From Pyrus communis (taxonomy: Eukaryota; Streptophyta; Magnoliopsida; Rosales; Rosaceae), in NCBI RefSeq assembly GCF_963583255.1, contig NC_084819.1, positions 13,174,471 to 13,238,470 of the forward strand: a DNA stretch of 64,000 nucleotides, read 5' to 3'. The first letter of the stretch is position 1, and every line of letters starts with the position of its first letter. The position numbers and the translations under genes were made by a program. The notes beneath the pieces were generated by a model. It was given only the letters and a program-made list of their open reading frames with translations. It had not been told where the DNA came from and made no database searches. This document shows, piece after piece, positions 47,416 through 59,354 of this stretch.

Positions 47416-48114
47416 AGCCCACGCTGCATAGCAACAAATTACCGGACCACAGCGCTTTCTTTTTCTTTATGTGTAGAAATTTAGATTAGAAAGCTGGTTT
47501 TAATGGACTATAATTAGGGAATTTGATCGATATTGTGGATAAATTTTCATGTTGATGTGTTGTTAGTTGGCACTTATGATCTTGTTTAGTAATTGCTTTA
47601 TGTTTCTCATCTGACTTTGGTATGTAGATATATTGTTGGATTCCTGTTTGAATCTGTTCAATGCAAGTAGGAAAGGAAACGGACTCTTTCTCGTTCGATT
47701 CCATGATTGGTATTACTTGGAGTGATTGAATTTGGATCCCATTTAGCAAAAAAAAAAAAAAAAACATAGTGATGAATTATTATAGGACCAATCTTTGGTT
47801 AGGAAGTTCCTCTAGACCTGCTGCCCTCAGAAGAATTGCAACTTAGTTTTGTATTGGTCGAGAGTCGACAGTATTAGTCAATTTCTCAATGGAACTGTTG
47901 AGGGGAGTCTTTGGATTGCTGCTTAAACCTTCATTACGACTGTAACAGCCATTGAAACTCACCTAAAGAGCTTTCTCTATTACAATTGTGGTACAATTGA
48001 ACCTGACAGGTATTCTTGTGTTTTGCTAATGTTGAGGAAAGTAGATGACGCTTAAATTCTTTAAATTTGAAAAATAGCTGAATATATAATTATTTTGAAT
48101 TAAAAATCCAGTTA
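47416..48114. other. Noncoding DNA between the Tat element and the CNGC gene
   Basis: AT-rich with an A-run at 47747-47763. It could be the interrupted intron of the NDUFS8-like gene on one side and the 3' flank of CNGC on the other. No exon was recognised. Confidence 0.5.
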
Positions 48115-48175
48115 CTAGTTATTTCCACCATAGTAATATTTTGAATTAAAAATCCAGTTACTAGTCATTTCCACC
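48062..48175 (-). repeat. About 54-bp tandem duplication at the CNGC stop codon
   Basis: ATATTTTGAATTAAAAATCC ... TTTCCACCATAGTA occurs twice in a row, with one base difference (AGTTATTT versus AGTCATTT). The duplication creates the last residues and the stop of the present CNGC frame. Confidence 0.85.
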
Positions 48176-50798
48176 ATAGTAATAACCTCTGTGTTGAAAT
48201 CTGTCGGGAACTTAGAGACAATTCGTTTTAATCTGGCAGCCCTGATTGCAAAGACTTCAACTTTTTCGTGGGACTTGACAGTTTGGTCTGAGATGGGTAA
48301 GCCGGAAAATGGGGTAGATTTTGCCGCCCAAACCATAAGTTCTTTTCCATAAACCTCACCTTTCGCAATATGTGTAGTGCTTGACGAGCCACTTTCGCCA
48401 CCAGTAGTTCCAGTCTTGTAAGCAAGTGCAATGCCCTGCGTGATGAAGAGCATCCTATCTAGTGGCTCCCCCTCTCGAATAATATAGGTACCATCAGCAT
48501 AGCTAACTGGCTCAAGATCCTCCATGATTGCATCCAACACTCGTCTGTCCTTGTTTTCAAGCCCTTCCAACTGGGGTTAATTCATACATGTAATTAGAAA
48601 CTTAAGACTACATCGATAAGATCCAATAAGCAACATCATTTTACTAAGACGGATGATAATCAACTGTTTAAAAGTAGACTCACGAAAGCACGCCTAAAGA
48701 ACTCAAAGAGGAGTTCATGCTCCTATCTATACAATAGCTTGAATTCGTTAACTAGATTATTCGAAAAACCATCTACTGCCACAAGTTTATAGAGCACTAA
48801 ATAGAGCTATGCATATGGAGAAATTGACAGAGATGGGACATTAGGAATTTACTTTCGTTAGTGTAGCCAAGAAGAGATGGCACTTCAAAGGGCTCTGAAG
48901 TTCCTGAGGAAGTAACGAGAAGATATTCTCTGCAGCAAGACCTTCGTCCTCTTCAAGTTTTTCTCTTACCAATTTCCAAATTGCAAATTCTACCCCCTTT
49001 TTAAGACCATATTCAGATACCATGAACTCTATTCGTGGAAATATGACTCCCCACCCCTGCAATATCTGAGATGTTCTGGTAATTGCCTGCATAAATGTCT
49101 ACACCACAACATGGAGGTTTGAAATTGAGTTTATTAAATCCTGAAATTTACATGCATTTATGTAGAAACTACTCAAAAGAAAACCAGATATAAAAAATAT
49201 AATTCATCACCGACTTGCACATGTCCAAGCAGATACATGAATAGTAGCAGGCCACTGATCGAAATAGAAATTACAAAGACGCTTTCCCATGCATTGGTAC
49301 TAGAGTTGAGGTTTGAAGCAAAAGAACTGCAGAATTCATTGGAGCAATTTATTAAAACAATATTTGAAAAGGGACAACTCATTGGAAGGCGTGCGTGATT
49401 GAATCTTGATGGTCAATCTCAATGTACCCTTTAAACACTGGCACATCTCATGCACCGGTGTATTGCAAAAAAATCCATGTGCATGACGCAATATCTAAGA
49501 ATAAAAATACTTGTATAGGACAAACCTCAAATTTCGTAAGCCCCATGAAAAACACATCAAGAGTTTTTGAGGAAAATCTGTTGTTCCCACTATGCCAGAC
49601 TGGAGAGCGTCACCAAATATGCCAAAATCGTGTACCATTGCATTTGGTGGATTTGTTGGACACATATCATCTAGAAGTGTGACATTTCTGAACGTAGTAT
49701 TATGGCATTGTAAATGATTTAATTCACATCCATTTTCACTTCGACAAGTAGAAATCCAACAATTTATCTTTCGTTGAACAGAAAAAAAGTACCAAAATGC
49801 CCCGAGTACCTAACAAACCAAGAACTATGTTTAGAACTCAATATTTACAAGCAACTTATGGAGCAGTGAAAATAAATTAAGATAAGAAGATAACTTACAT
49901 GGCTTGCAACGATGTACATGATGAAATTTAATGCACCTGTAATCCATATCGTCTTCTCCTTAGCCAATTCTTTGCTATTTTCACGTGCATACCTGTTAAC
50001 CTCCTTACATGCTCTGTATACCGGGTAAGCTCGTGCAACATATTGCAATAGAATAAGTGAGTTCAAAAACTTCATTCTATTTAAAGATCTTGATTCCCTC
50101 GTTGTTGGAAGGAAAATTAGAATTACGATCTGTACACAAATGTAAATAGTAATTAAACTTTTAAGTATTGTATGACAGAATCAACAATATTAAATTATAG
50201 TAATTTTTAATATATGACTTAATTAAGAGATTACGAAAAATAATTCACTCCAGAAAAGTAATTGGCTTACTTGTGGAATAGGAAGAATAGCTAAAATGTT
50301 ATGTATTGGGGATTTTGGTATTATGGGCATCTCAATCTCATCATGTAGGCCTAGGAGACCTTCCAGAAAGCTCAATTTCCACCACGTACGCAGCACACGA
50401 TACATGATTATAAGTAGATAATGGAGATCCGCAAATAATCTCAAAACAATAGCTATCTTCTCTAATTTTTCGTCCGGCTTGAGACACTTGATATTTTCAT
50501 TGATGATGGGAACGTACAAGAACAAAGGGTCCACAAGCATCGGGCCAAAAATAATCGCAATGCGGAACAAATATATTAATGTATATCTTATCAAATATCT
50601 TATCTCAAACCATGTAGAAGATATATAACGTTGTATTGTAACGGATAGTGTTGACCACTTCGATCTATCTCCTCCATCTCTCTTGCCACGCTTCCCTTTG
50701 GCAAGCTCTAAAATTTCCTTACCTGACAAGCTGAACAAGTAATACACAAGAATTAAACATGAAATACATTTGTATTTGTTTATTCCTATTTCGAACAA
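48115..50798 (-). CDS. Cyclic nucleotide-gated channel (CNGC), six exons, about 614 aa
   Basis: Exons on the minus strand: 50798-50271, 50129-49899, 49809-49526, 49326-49215, 49086-48853 and 48570-48115. All introns are GT-AG and the phases join without a stop. The protein has S1 (FRIAIIFGPMLVDPLFLYVP), the S2-S4 region (HNILAILPIPQ|IVILIFLP, RMKFLNSLILLQYVAR), S5 (WITGALNFIMYIVASHVLGA), a pore with WGLRNLSSFASN and S6 (ISISISGLLLFMYLLGH). A C-linker follows, then a cyclic-nucleotide-binding domain (YIIREGEPLDRMLFITQGIA). CNGCs are plasma-membrane cation channels in Ca2+ signalling. The frame ends soon after the CNBD, so the usual calmodulin/IQ tail is missing, apparently through a local duplication. 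Exon 1 might instead begin at an upstream acceptor (GTTCAG near 50725) with a lost first exon. Gene or early pseudogene. Confidence 0.8.
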
Positions 50799-50814
50799 CC
50801 ATATTGATCTGATG

Positions 50815-51795
50815 CAAAAATCCTTTGTTTTAATTTTAAAATTAAAAATATATATATATGTTAGAGATATTAAAAGAAATATGAAACCTTGTTAAGTCGG
50901 TTGACTCGTCATTGGAGCTCACATTTTTTTGAACTGATTCAGCAGAGTTCATCGTAACTCAATCTTACTAGACTATGATGCGTACAAGATTATCTGAGCT
51001 ATCAAAGACCCGAATGAAAAGCTTCTTGAAATTACAACAAAGTACATATGTTAACTACAACCACTACAGGATGGAGAATAAGGAGGCTAGGGGTTGAATG
51101 GATAAATTAAGAAGCTAGCTAGCTAGGGTTTTGGAAATCTGCATATGAAGATATCATGCAGCAAATCCAACTGAAATTTAAGATCAAGCATATATGGCAT
51201 TTAGGCAAGTCGTTAGATTTATAATGGTCAGTGAGGTCTTGGTCTTTTCCCAAGTACGTACTTTTTCTCGTGTGTAATTGTGCTTACCAACCAGAGAAAA
51301 ATAAAGGACCACTTGACAACTGTCCCGGACAGTGGATGAAATGAGAATGGAATGGGTATTTTTTTTTTTTTTTTTTTTTAATTTAAATCTACACACACAC
51401 CAGGCCTCGAACCTGGGACCTCCTAATCGTTAGATTTATAATGGTCAGTGAGGTCTTGGTCTTTTCCCAAGTACGTACTTTTTCTCGTGTGTAATTGTGC
51501 TTACCAACCAGAGAAAAATATAGGACCACTTGACAACTGTCCCGGACAGTGGATGAAATGAGAATGGAATGGGTTTTTTTTTTTTTTTTTCCTAATCCAC
51601 ACACACACCAGGCCTCGAACCTGGGACCTCCTAATCTACCCCACCCTTACCCACACCCTCATCACTATAATCAATATAAATCATGGTTGCTTCAGCAAAA
51701 CTATAAATTTTCAGATTCCTAGTAACGAGTTAAATCATACTGGAGTACGTACTAAGTAATGTTAGAGAGATCACATCTTAAGAGGCCACATTGTC
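50815..51795 (-). promoter_or_regulatory. CNGC upstream region, copy B, with a 217-bp tandem duplication
   Basis: Paralogous to 13990-14690 and 52975-54060. The segments 51211-51427 and 51428-51644 are a direct duplication starting CGTTAGATTTATAATGG. It includes the CTGTCCCGGACAG palindrome, a T-run and CACACACCAGGCCTCGAACC. It is likely to hold the CNGC promoter, but no TATA box was fixed. Confidence 0.65.
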
Positions 51796-52000
51796 CATTG
51801 GATCCGGTTACGGGTTGTGGTCGGGTCGACGCGGTTGGAGCTCGCGAGGTGCATAGTACCTTCCGGACCCAACAAAGAAAAAAGCCGGATTTCGTAGGGA
51901 TAAGGCTAGAAAACTTCAAGGGGCCATAACAGGTTCATTCCTCAACCCAATTCAAAGATTCAAAAGTCAAAATGAAGCTCAAAGAACAAGGAATTGAAAT
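51796..52000. other. Short unassigned segment
   Basis: GC-richer stretch (GTTACGGGTTGTGGTCGGGT) between the upstream region of copy B and the truncated 3' end of copy C. Not recognised. Confidence 0.4.
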
Positions 52001-52885
52001 ATATCAAAATGCCCCGAGCACCTAACGAACCAAGAACTACATTTGTAAGTCAACAATATTTACAAGCAAATTATGGAGCAGTCAAACTAAACTAAGATGA
52101 GACAATAACTTACATGGCTAGCGAGGATGTACATGATGAAATTTAACACCTGGAAACCATAATTTCTTTTCCTTAGCAAGTTCTTTGCTTCGTTCACGGG
52201 TATTCTTGTTATACTTCTTACATAGTTTGGACGTTGGATAAGCTCGTGCAACATATTGCAATAGAATAAGTGAGTTCAAAAACTTCATTCTATTCAAAGA
52301 TCTTGAGTCCCTCGTTGTCGGAAGGAGAACTAATATTATAATATGTACATAAATGTAACCAGTAATTAAAATTCAGTGTTGCATGATAGAATCAGCAAAA
52401 TCAAATTATCCTAATTCCTAATTATGACTTAAGAGATTAGGAAAAATAATTTACTCCAGCAAAGTAATTGGCTTACTTGTGGAACAGGAAGAACAGCCAA
52501 AATGTTATGTATTAAGAATTTGGGTAGGATTCCGTGTATCCCACCATATGCGAGATCTTCCAGAAATCTCATTGTGCACATTTAGGCAGCACAAGATAGC
52601 ATTGATAGAAGATTTTAAGAAGAAAAGGGAGATCAAAAAATGATCGCAGGACAATAGCTATCTTTAATTTTTCGTCCAACGCGAGATATTTGATATTTTC
52701 ATTGACGATAGAAACCTACAAGAATAAAGGATTCAGAAGCATAGGGCTAAAAACAAATATCATCAACAATATAAAAAATAGTATATGATCAAATTGCATT
52801 GACCACATTGATCTATCTCCTCCATCTCTCTTGCCATACTTCCCCTTTGCATGCTCTGAAATTTCCTCAACTGGCAACCTGAACA
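52000..52885 (-). pseudogene. CNGC pseudogene, copy C (exons 1-2 only)
   Basis: Exon 1 equivalent (about 52885-52490) still reads GKYGKRDGGDRSMWS and VNENIKYLALDEKLKIAIVL but has in-frame stops and frame changes. Exon 2 equivalent (about 52330-52120) reads LPTTRDSRSLNRMKFLNSLI, then LLQYVARAYP, before decaying. The splice junctions are still recognisable. Similarity to copy B continues to about 52000 and then stops, so everything from exon 3 onward is gone. Not functional. Confidence 0.85.
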
Positions 52886-52974
52886 ATTAATACACAAAAA
52901 GTAAACATGAAATTCGTTTGTTTCATTTGTTTATTCCTATTTCGAACAACCATGCATATTGATCTGATGCAATG

Positions 52975-54060
52975 CAAAGATCCTTTGTTTTAATTTTAAC
53001 AGGGAAAAAAAAAAGTTAAGAGATGTTAAAAGAAAAATGAAACCTTTTTAGGTTGATTGACTTGCATCGGAGCTCTCTATTTTTTGAATTGGTTTATCAT
53101 AGTTCATCATAACTCAAACTTACTAAGTTATGATACGTACAAGATCATATGAGTTATCAATGACCCTAATGAGGAGTTTCTTGAAGTTACGACAAACTAC
53201 ATATGTTAAATACAACCACCGTAGGATGGAGAATAAGGAGGCTAGGGGTTGAGTGGACAAATTAAGAAGCTAGCTAGCTACGGTTTTGGAAATATGCAAA
53301 TGAAGAAATCACGCAGCAAATCCAACTGAAATTTAAGTGCAAGCATATATGGCTTTTTGGCAAGTCGTTAGATTTATGGTCAATGGGGTCTTATAATAAC
53401 TGATACAACAGAAATATAGTTAGAGGGATATTATTGTAATTGGGTTATATGGCTATATAAAGGATTGTATAGCTATCATTTTCTTAAATTCAGTTGTATA
53501 CATTTTCTCCGATCAATTAATCAATACAATCTCTCTTATTTCTCTCTACCAATTATTTCTCTTCCTCTGTACCAATTTCATCTTTTGCAATGTAGTTAAT
53601 ATCTTGGACTTTTTCCAAATACGTACTTTTCTCATATATATAATTGTGGATGAGGATTTCTTCGGGTCTTCTATGCAAGGATATTAGAAGTTTTATCATA
53701 GAACATGCAATCATTTTTCAATATGTACTGTTTGTGTATAATTTTAAATAAAATTTTAAAATAATTACTAATCACACGATATCTAATGAACAAATGAGAT
53801 GTGAGAATTCCTAAAATCTTCACAAAATAATCTGAATTGGGATCCAAACCCTATAATTATGCTCACCAACCACAGCAATAAATAGGGCCACTTACATGGG
53901 TCGCGTCATCTAAATACTTATTTATTTCGGATGTAATGGTTGTGCTTTAGGTGAGCTATAAATTTTCGGATTCAAGTGATGGGTCAAATCAAATTGGAGT
54001 ACTTACTAAGCAATGTTCGAGAGATCACATTTTGAGAGACCACATTGTATCTGGTTGTAG
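52975..54060 (-). promoter_or_regulatory. CNGC upstream region, copy C, interrupted by an insertion
   Basis: Alignable to copies A and B up to about 53391 and again from about 53615 (GGACTTTTTCCAAATACG) and 53860-54060 (ATTATGCTCACCAACCACAG). The gap at 53392-53614 is an insertion. Confidence 0.6.
53392..53614. mobile_element. About 220-bp insertion, possible short LTR or MITE
   Basis: Absent from the two paralogous upstream regions. It begins ATAATAACTGATACAACAG and ends GTAGTTAAT, and is flanked by GTCTT and ATCTT, a near-match 5-bp duplication. It contains TATATAAAGG, like a TATA box in a small copia LTR. The class is uncertain. Confidence 0.45.
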
Positions 54061-54249
54061 GTCACTCATTTACTAAAAGGATGGTTAAAAGATGATATTA
54101 TGTGTCCGTTCCTGATAACAGACAAAAATCAATAAGATCACATTTTGAGAAACGATATTATATCATTTGTCTGATAAAGGTGAACTCACTAATACAATAG
54201 GTCACCCCTTTACTAGAAGAATGGTACAATGTGGTCCATTTCCAGTAAT
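54061..54249. other. AT-rich noncoding DNA
   Basis: Two related phrases (TCACTCATTTACTAAAAGGA and GGTCACCCCTTTACTAGAAG) suggest an old local duplication. No gene. Confidence 0.5.
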
Positions 54250-55789
54250 TAACAAAAAGGGTAAATTACAAAAAATTATCTCAATTATAGGTCCAACGAC
54301 AATCTCATACCTCATATTTGAAAAATGACAATGTCATACCTCATCTTACAACTTCGAGTCAATGTTAGACTTCCGTCAGTTTTTCTGTTAAATGATGATG
54401 TGGCTTAAAATGGTCTCCACTCCTTAGTCCAACTGGATTAAAAAATTAATAAAATATTAAATAATTAAATAATATTTTTATTTAATATTTTTATAAAATA
54501 AGTGAGACCCACCCCCTACAAATTCATCACCCTCACCAAATTTAAATCTATAACCAAACACCCCCATAATCCCCCCTCTTCTCCTTCTCAAGGCCAATTT
54601 CAAACAAAAAATCCCCAATTCCCCCGAAACCCTAACCCTACCTCGCCCCAGATCTTCCCCTTCGAACCCATCGGCGCCCAGACACCCGTAATGTCGAGGG
54701 ACCACTGGCAATTGGTCGAGAACGACTAGTAGACCATGAAGTTCCACAGGACCATCAGCTCCGGAGAATTTGAACCCGGCGGCAACATGTCTTTGTCGGA
54801 GCTCTTCACCAACACAGGTTGGTGAAACAGGCGAAGACGCTTCACTCAATTGGGCATGGGGCACGCCAGCGTCGTCTGGTTCGTAAACGGCAACGTTTTG
54901 GAAAGCTTGGCATCAGAGGTGTCGTTGTTTTGGAAGAGACAAACATAGTTGTTGCCTCCAGCGGATGGAAATGGAGTCTTTTGAGAGACAATGAGTAGTA
55001 TCTCCCACGAGGGGAGGAGAACGGAGACAGTGGATATGGCGGTGGAGGGGGGAGTTTGTGAAGAAGGAGACGTCATGGCGAGTGCAGTGAGGGGTAGGAA
55101 GAGGCTGATCGTGGATTACAAGGACGGAGTGGTGGCGGTCGTCGGTGAGGGTGATGGGGAAGTGGTTGATTAAGTTGGTGGTGCGGGAGAGGTAGAGGGA
55201 GAAGAAGACGAAAAGGAACAGGGAAGCGCAAGTGAAGAGGAGGAAAGCAGGGAATGTGTTGCGGCTTCTTGGAAGCAAAAGAAGAGGAACAAAAACGAAG
55301 GAAGCCGAGAATTTAAAGAAAAGTAGTGGCGGTGACGGTGGTGGGGAGGGGGAGAGTTGCTCATGGGTCCGAAGGGGAAGATCTGGGATGAGGTAGGGTT
55401 AGGGTTTTGGGGAAATTGCCGGGGGGGGGGGGGGGGGGTGGGTTTTGTTTGAAATTGGTCTAGAGATGGAGAAGATGGGGGATTGTAGGAGTGTTTGGTT
55501 ACAGATTTAAGTTCGGTGAGGATGATGAATTTGTAGGGGATGGGTCCCACTTATTTTATAAAAATATTATTTAATTATTTAATATTTTATTAATTTTTTA
55601 ATCTAGCTGGACTAAGGAGTAGAGCCCATCTTAAGCCACGTCAGCATTTAACAGAAAAACTGACGGAGGTCAAACATTGACATGAATTTGTAAGATGAGG
55701 TATGACATTGTCATTTTTCAACCATGAGGTATGAGATTGTCGTTGGACCTACAGTTGAGGTATTTTTTTGTAATTTACCCTAACAAAAA
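54250..55789. mobile_element. Pack-MULE-like element with about 400-bp terminal inverted repeats and 9-bp target duplication
   Basis: TAACAAAAA at 54250-54258 and 55781-55789 flanks an element of 1522 bp. It starts GGGTAAATTACAAAAAATTA and ends with the inverted counterpart (TTTTTGTAATTTACCC). The inverted repeats extend to about 54680 and 55360. Long inverted repeats plus a 9-bp duplication are diagnostic of Mutator-like elements. There is no transposase; the interior carries host-like coding sequence. A G-run of about 18 lies at 55421-55438. Confidence 0.88.
54700..55364 (-). pseudogene. Captured host gene 5' fragment in the Pack-MULE, possibly glycosyltransferase family 92
   Basis: From ATG 55364: MSNSPPPHHRHRHYFSLNSR followed by a hydrophobic run. 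In a second frame NTFPAFLLFTCASLFLFVFF, SLYLSRTTN follows and LTDDRHHSVLVIHDQPLP. Further on come CLFQNNDTSDAKLSKTLP and, in a third frame, LPPGSNSPELMVLWNFMVY. A short cytoplasmic tail, one signal-anchor and a luminal stem followed by a WNF.VY block resembles plant GT92 (DUF23) proteins, but this is from memory and weak. Frame changes and a stop make it non-functional. Confidence 0.4.
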
Positions 55790-57043
55790 CAAGTAAAAAG
55801 TCTCCTACTCGTCAACAATAAAGGAGGTGTTAAATGAGCAGTTGTTTTGCTGTTAGTGAGGCTCAGCTACTTAGATGGACAAAAAATATGTATATGCATT
55901 TTTCAGTAGGAAAGCTAATGAAAAGACCTTGAAAATTTTGAGTTTTAACAATAAGGACAAAATAAAGGGGAAAGTGAATAGTACCAAGTAAAAATGTAGT
56001 TTTTCGTTAAAGTGAACAGTACTGAGGGCTTTTCGTTATAACTCCGTTTTTCAGTGGGCATAATATTTTTGGAAAAATTACACATAGAATACACTTTTAA
56101 TGCTTAATTATATATATTTTTTCCTCTTAAAAGAAGGACAACTGGTGACAAACCTGCTCGTGGGCCCTAGTCAAGCAAACCACGTTTATATTGAGACAAC
56201 ACTTTTTAAACATTTCAAAGAAAGACAAAAGTTAATACAGTTAAGCAAACCACGTTTATATTGAGACAACACTTTTTAAATAATTCAAAGAAAGACAAAA
56301 GTTAATACTTATGGAAAATGACATCATTCCTTCTTCTTTTTTTCCTCTAGAGTTTAAGTTACGAATATACAATTTATAGTGATAAAATCTTTTCACACTT
56401 CCATTTCATTCATCTTTTTTACCCTGTTTTATATATATATTATTAAATCCAAACGCTACCTAGAATATTGTACACATTTAATATAAGATGTTCTCATGCT
56501 CGAAGGAAATGTAAAGCTTTGGTCAATGATTGTGACAAGAGTCTTACGTCAGCATTTTGCTAATTGCTAATTGTTACATCATATGATTTTATAATGTAAT
56601 GCAACATATTTGAACATCGCGTTCACAGGCTGCCCAACCATATGTATGATGAGATATGAAGAACAAAGATACAAAACTACTCTCCACTAATTATTTATTT
56701 ATTAATAGAGTATTTTGTCCATAAAACAAAAAAAAAAATATATATATATATATATATATTATACCTTCACTTGTGAAAATAACAAAAAATAATAATAATA
56801 ATAATAATGATGAGAATTAAAGTAGTTTCGCACATGTCAACTGATTTAAAAATAATAAAAACCTCTCGTTCCCACGCTCTTTCTATCCTTCTCTTTTCTA
56901 TCCAACTACTCTATCATTCATATTTATTTATCTTCGTTCCCACGTTCTCTCTATCCTTCTCTTTTCTATCCAACTACTCTATCATCCATATTTATTTATC
57001 TTCTTTTTAAATTTTTTATATTTACACACATACTGTGCCCACT

Positions 57044-57074
<31 letters not shown>

Positions 57075-57089
57075 AATACCACGTAAATA
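55790..57089. other. AT-rich noncoding DNA with two local tandem duplications
   Basis: CAAACCACGTTTATATTGAG plus the following 48 bases is duplicated at about 56177-56310. CCCACGCTCTTTCTATCCTT plus about 45 further bases is duplicated at about 56870-57002. (TA)n tracts lie at 56738-56760 and 57046-57072. No gene. Confidence 0.7.
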
Positions 57090-57990
57090 CAAAAGAGGAT
57101 CACGAACTAATTGAGCTGATTTCACAAAAAATAGTAAAAAATGGTTTGAACTGATTCTACAAAAATAATCGATGACTGATTGAATTGATTCTGCAGAAAT
57201 GATTGAAGATGGATTAAACTGATTTTGAAAAAATGGTTGAATATGGTGAATTGATTCTGCAAAAAAACAATTGAAGGACGTGTTGAACTAATTATGCAAA
57301 AATGATCGAGGACTAATTGAACTAATTCTACAAAAATGGTCGAAGACGGGTTAAACTAATTTTGCAAAAATAGTCGAAGATGGGTTAAACTGATTCTACA
57401 AAAATTATTGAGGACGAGTTGAACTGATTCTGCAAAAATAGTCGATGACTAATTGAATTGATTCTAAAAAAAAATGGTCATGGTAGATGACTAATTGAAC
57501 TGATTCTGCAAAAATGATCGAGAACGAGTTGAACTAATTCTACAAAAATTATCGAGGACTAATTGAACTGACTCTGCAAAAATGGTAGAAGACGGGTTGA
57601 ACTGATTCTTCAAAAATGGTCGACAAATGTTTGAACTGATTCTACAAAAATGATCAATGACTGATTGAATTGACTCTGCAAAAATGGTCAAAGACTGGTT
57701 GAACTGATTATGCAACAATGGTCGAGGAAGAGTTAAACTGATTTTGCAAAAATGGTAGATGACTAATTGAATTGATTCTAAAAAAAAGGGTGAAAGACGT
57801 GTTGAACTGATTATGCAAAAATGGTCGACGACTAATTGAACTGATTCTGCAAAAATGGTCTATGACGAGTTGAATTGATTCTACAAAATGATCGATGACT
57901 GATTGAACTGACTTTGCAAAAATAGTCGAAGATGGGTTGAACTGATTCTGCAAAAATGGTCGAGGACGGGTTGAACTGATTCTAGTAATA
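57090..57990. repeat. Minisatellite of about 34 bp, about 25 copies
   Basis: The unit is TTGAACTGATTCTGCAAAAA plus about 14 bases of the TGGTCGAAGACGGG type, with much variation between units. Minus-strand frames such as repeated NQFN and ESIQ peptides are repeat artefacts. The array lies between an AT-rich region and the copia/Harbinger block. Confidence 0.9.
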
Positions 57991-58383
57991 AATGATACAA
58001 ACTGATTCTACATATAGTTTTAAAACTAATTCTGCAGATATCGAGGATAAGTTAAGCTTATGGCACATATTAATTTTATTAGAGTTGTGAAGACTGAGTT
58101 CTATTAATAGCTCTAAAGCCTTAAAGATATGGTTGTCATTTTTAAACATTGTTTCCATATTTTTGGATTGGGCTTCAGTTGTTTTTATATTTTTATCTCT
58201 CCTTGACATGTTTAAAAACTAGTGAAGTTTGTTGAACTATAATGAAAATTTTTGTTTCTATATATACATTCACAACCCAAATATTCAGGTTGAAAAATCA
58301 CCTTTTAAAGTGTAAAATGTCACATCTTCTATTTTTTATATTTTATTTATTTGAAAAAGAATGTCACATCTTCTATTAAATGC
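57991..58383. other. AT-rich noncoding DNA
   Basis: No gene recognised. An ATGTCACATCTTCTATT phrase occurs twice (near 58316 and 58361). Confidence 0.5.
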
Positions 58384-58583
58384 TCTAACATTTTCTGAGC
58401 CCTGAAGTTGGACGTAGTAGAGGAAGAGGTGGCTGAGGCCATCGAGGTGGTGGATGGTTTGGACATCAAGATGACAACAAGTCACCTCCTATTTTCAAAA
58501 GAGATGACTACTCTGAAGAAAAAGGAGCATACCATTTGACAAGTCAAAAGTGCAGTGGAAATTTTGGTCACTACAACCAGTGA
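58384..58583 (+). pseudogene. Copia gag fragment (left of the Harbinger insertion)
   Basis: Reads RSRGRGG, then GHRGGGWFGHQDDNKSPPIF, ending KCSGNFGHYNQ. This is the RG-rich region and first half of the CCHC zinc knuckle of a copia gag, with a stop near 58430. The knuckle is cut by the Harbinger element at TGA 58581-58583 and resumes at 63472. Confidence 0.75.
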
Positions 58584-59354
58584 GAGCATTCCCACCGTTG
58601 GGTTTGGCTCGGGGGACAGGCTCCAAAACAAGGGCCCAAGGGCCGGTGGCGTCGCTCCAGCGTGGGCTAGCCCGATGGAAGGGGGAGGCCCGAGCTCCGG
58701 GCCCGTGAGGGATTGCCAGCCCGAGAGCCCGAGGTGGGCGTGACGTCAGGCTGACGCCAGGGTGGCGTCAGCGCAATATTTTATTTTTTTTGTGTCAGGT
58801 GCGTGCACCCCACCCGCGCGTGGGGGCGCGTCGCCGACACAAAAATCAGAAAAAACAGAATCCGTCAGTTACCGTTGGGAAGCCACGTGGCTTCCCACGG
58901 TGCGTTAGATCTTAACAGTCACTTAATGTGGACCATTCGATCTCAACGGTAAAAAAAAAAATTTAAGTCAGATTTAATATCCACCGTTCGATCTGAGATC
59001 AACAATGGATATTAAAATGCTTTATAAATTAAAAAATAAATGAAAAAATAGTTTTAAAAATCTGAAAAGTTACCGTTGTGACACGTGGCACAATCTGGAG
59101 TGTTGGAATTCAAATTTTTTTATATCCAACGGCAGAGATTAATTAATTGAATAAAAATTTAAAAAAAAATTGTAAAAATTTCAAAAAAAATATCTGAAAA
59201 ATTTGAAAAAAATTGTAAAAAAAATTGTTTTTACTTTTCTATAAATACCTTCTCATTATCATCTACCTTACACAACAATTTCATATTTTCTCAACTACTT
59301 TCAATCACATTCTTTTCTTTGTCTCAAAGTTTGAATCCATTTTTTTTCAACAAA

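Noticed and set aside
57491..57953. Minus-strand frames with NQFN/ESIQ peptides
   Set aside because: Translation of the 34-bp minisatellite; no start context or family.
57090..57990. CRISPR-like array
   Set aside because: Units are contiguous and diverged without unique spacers; this is a plant minisatellite.
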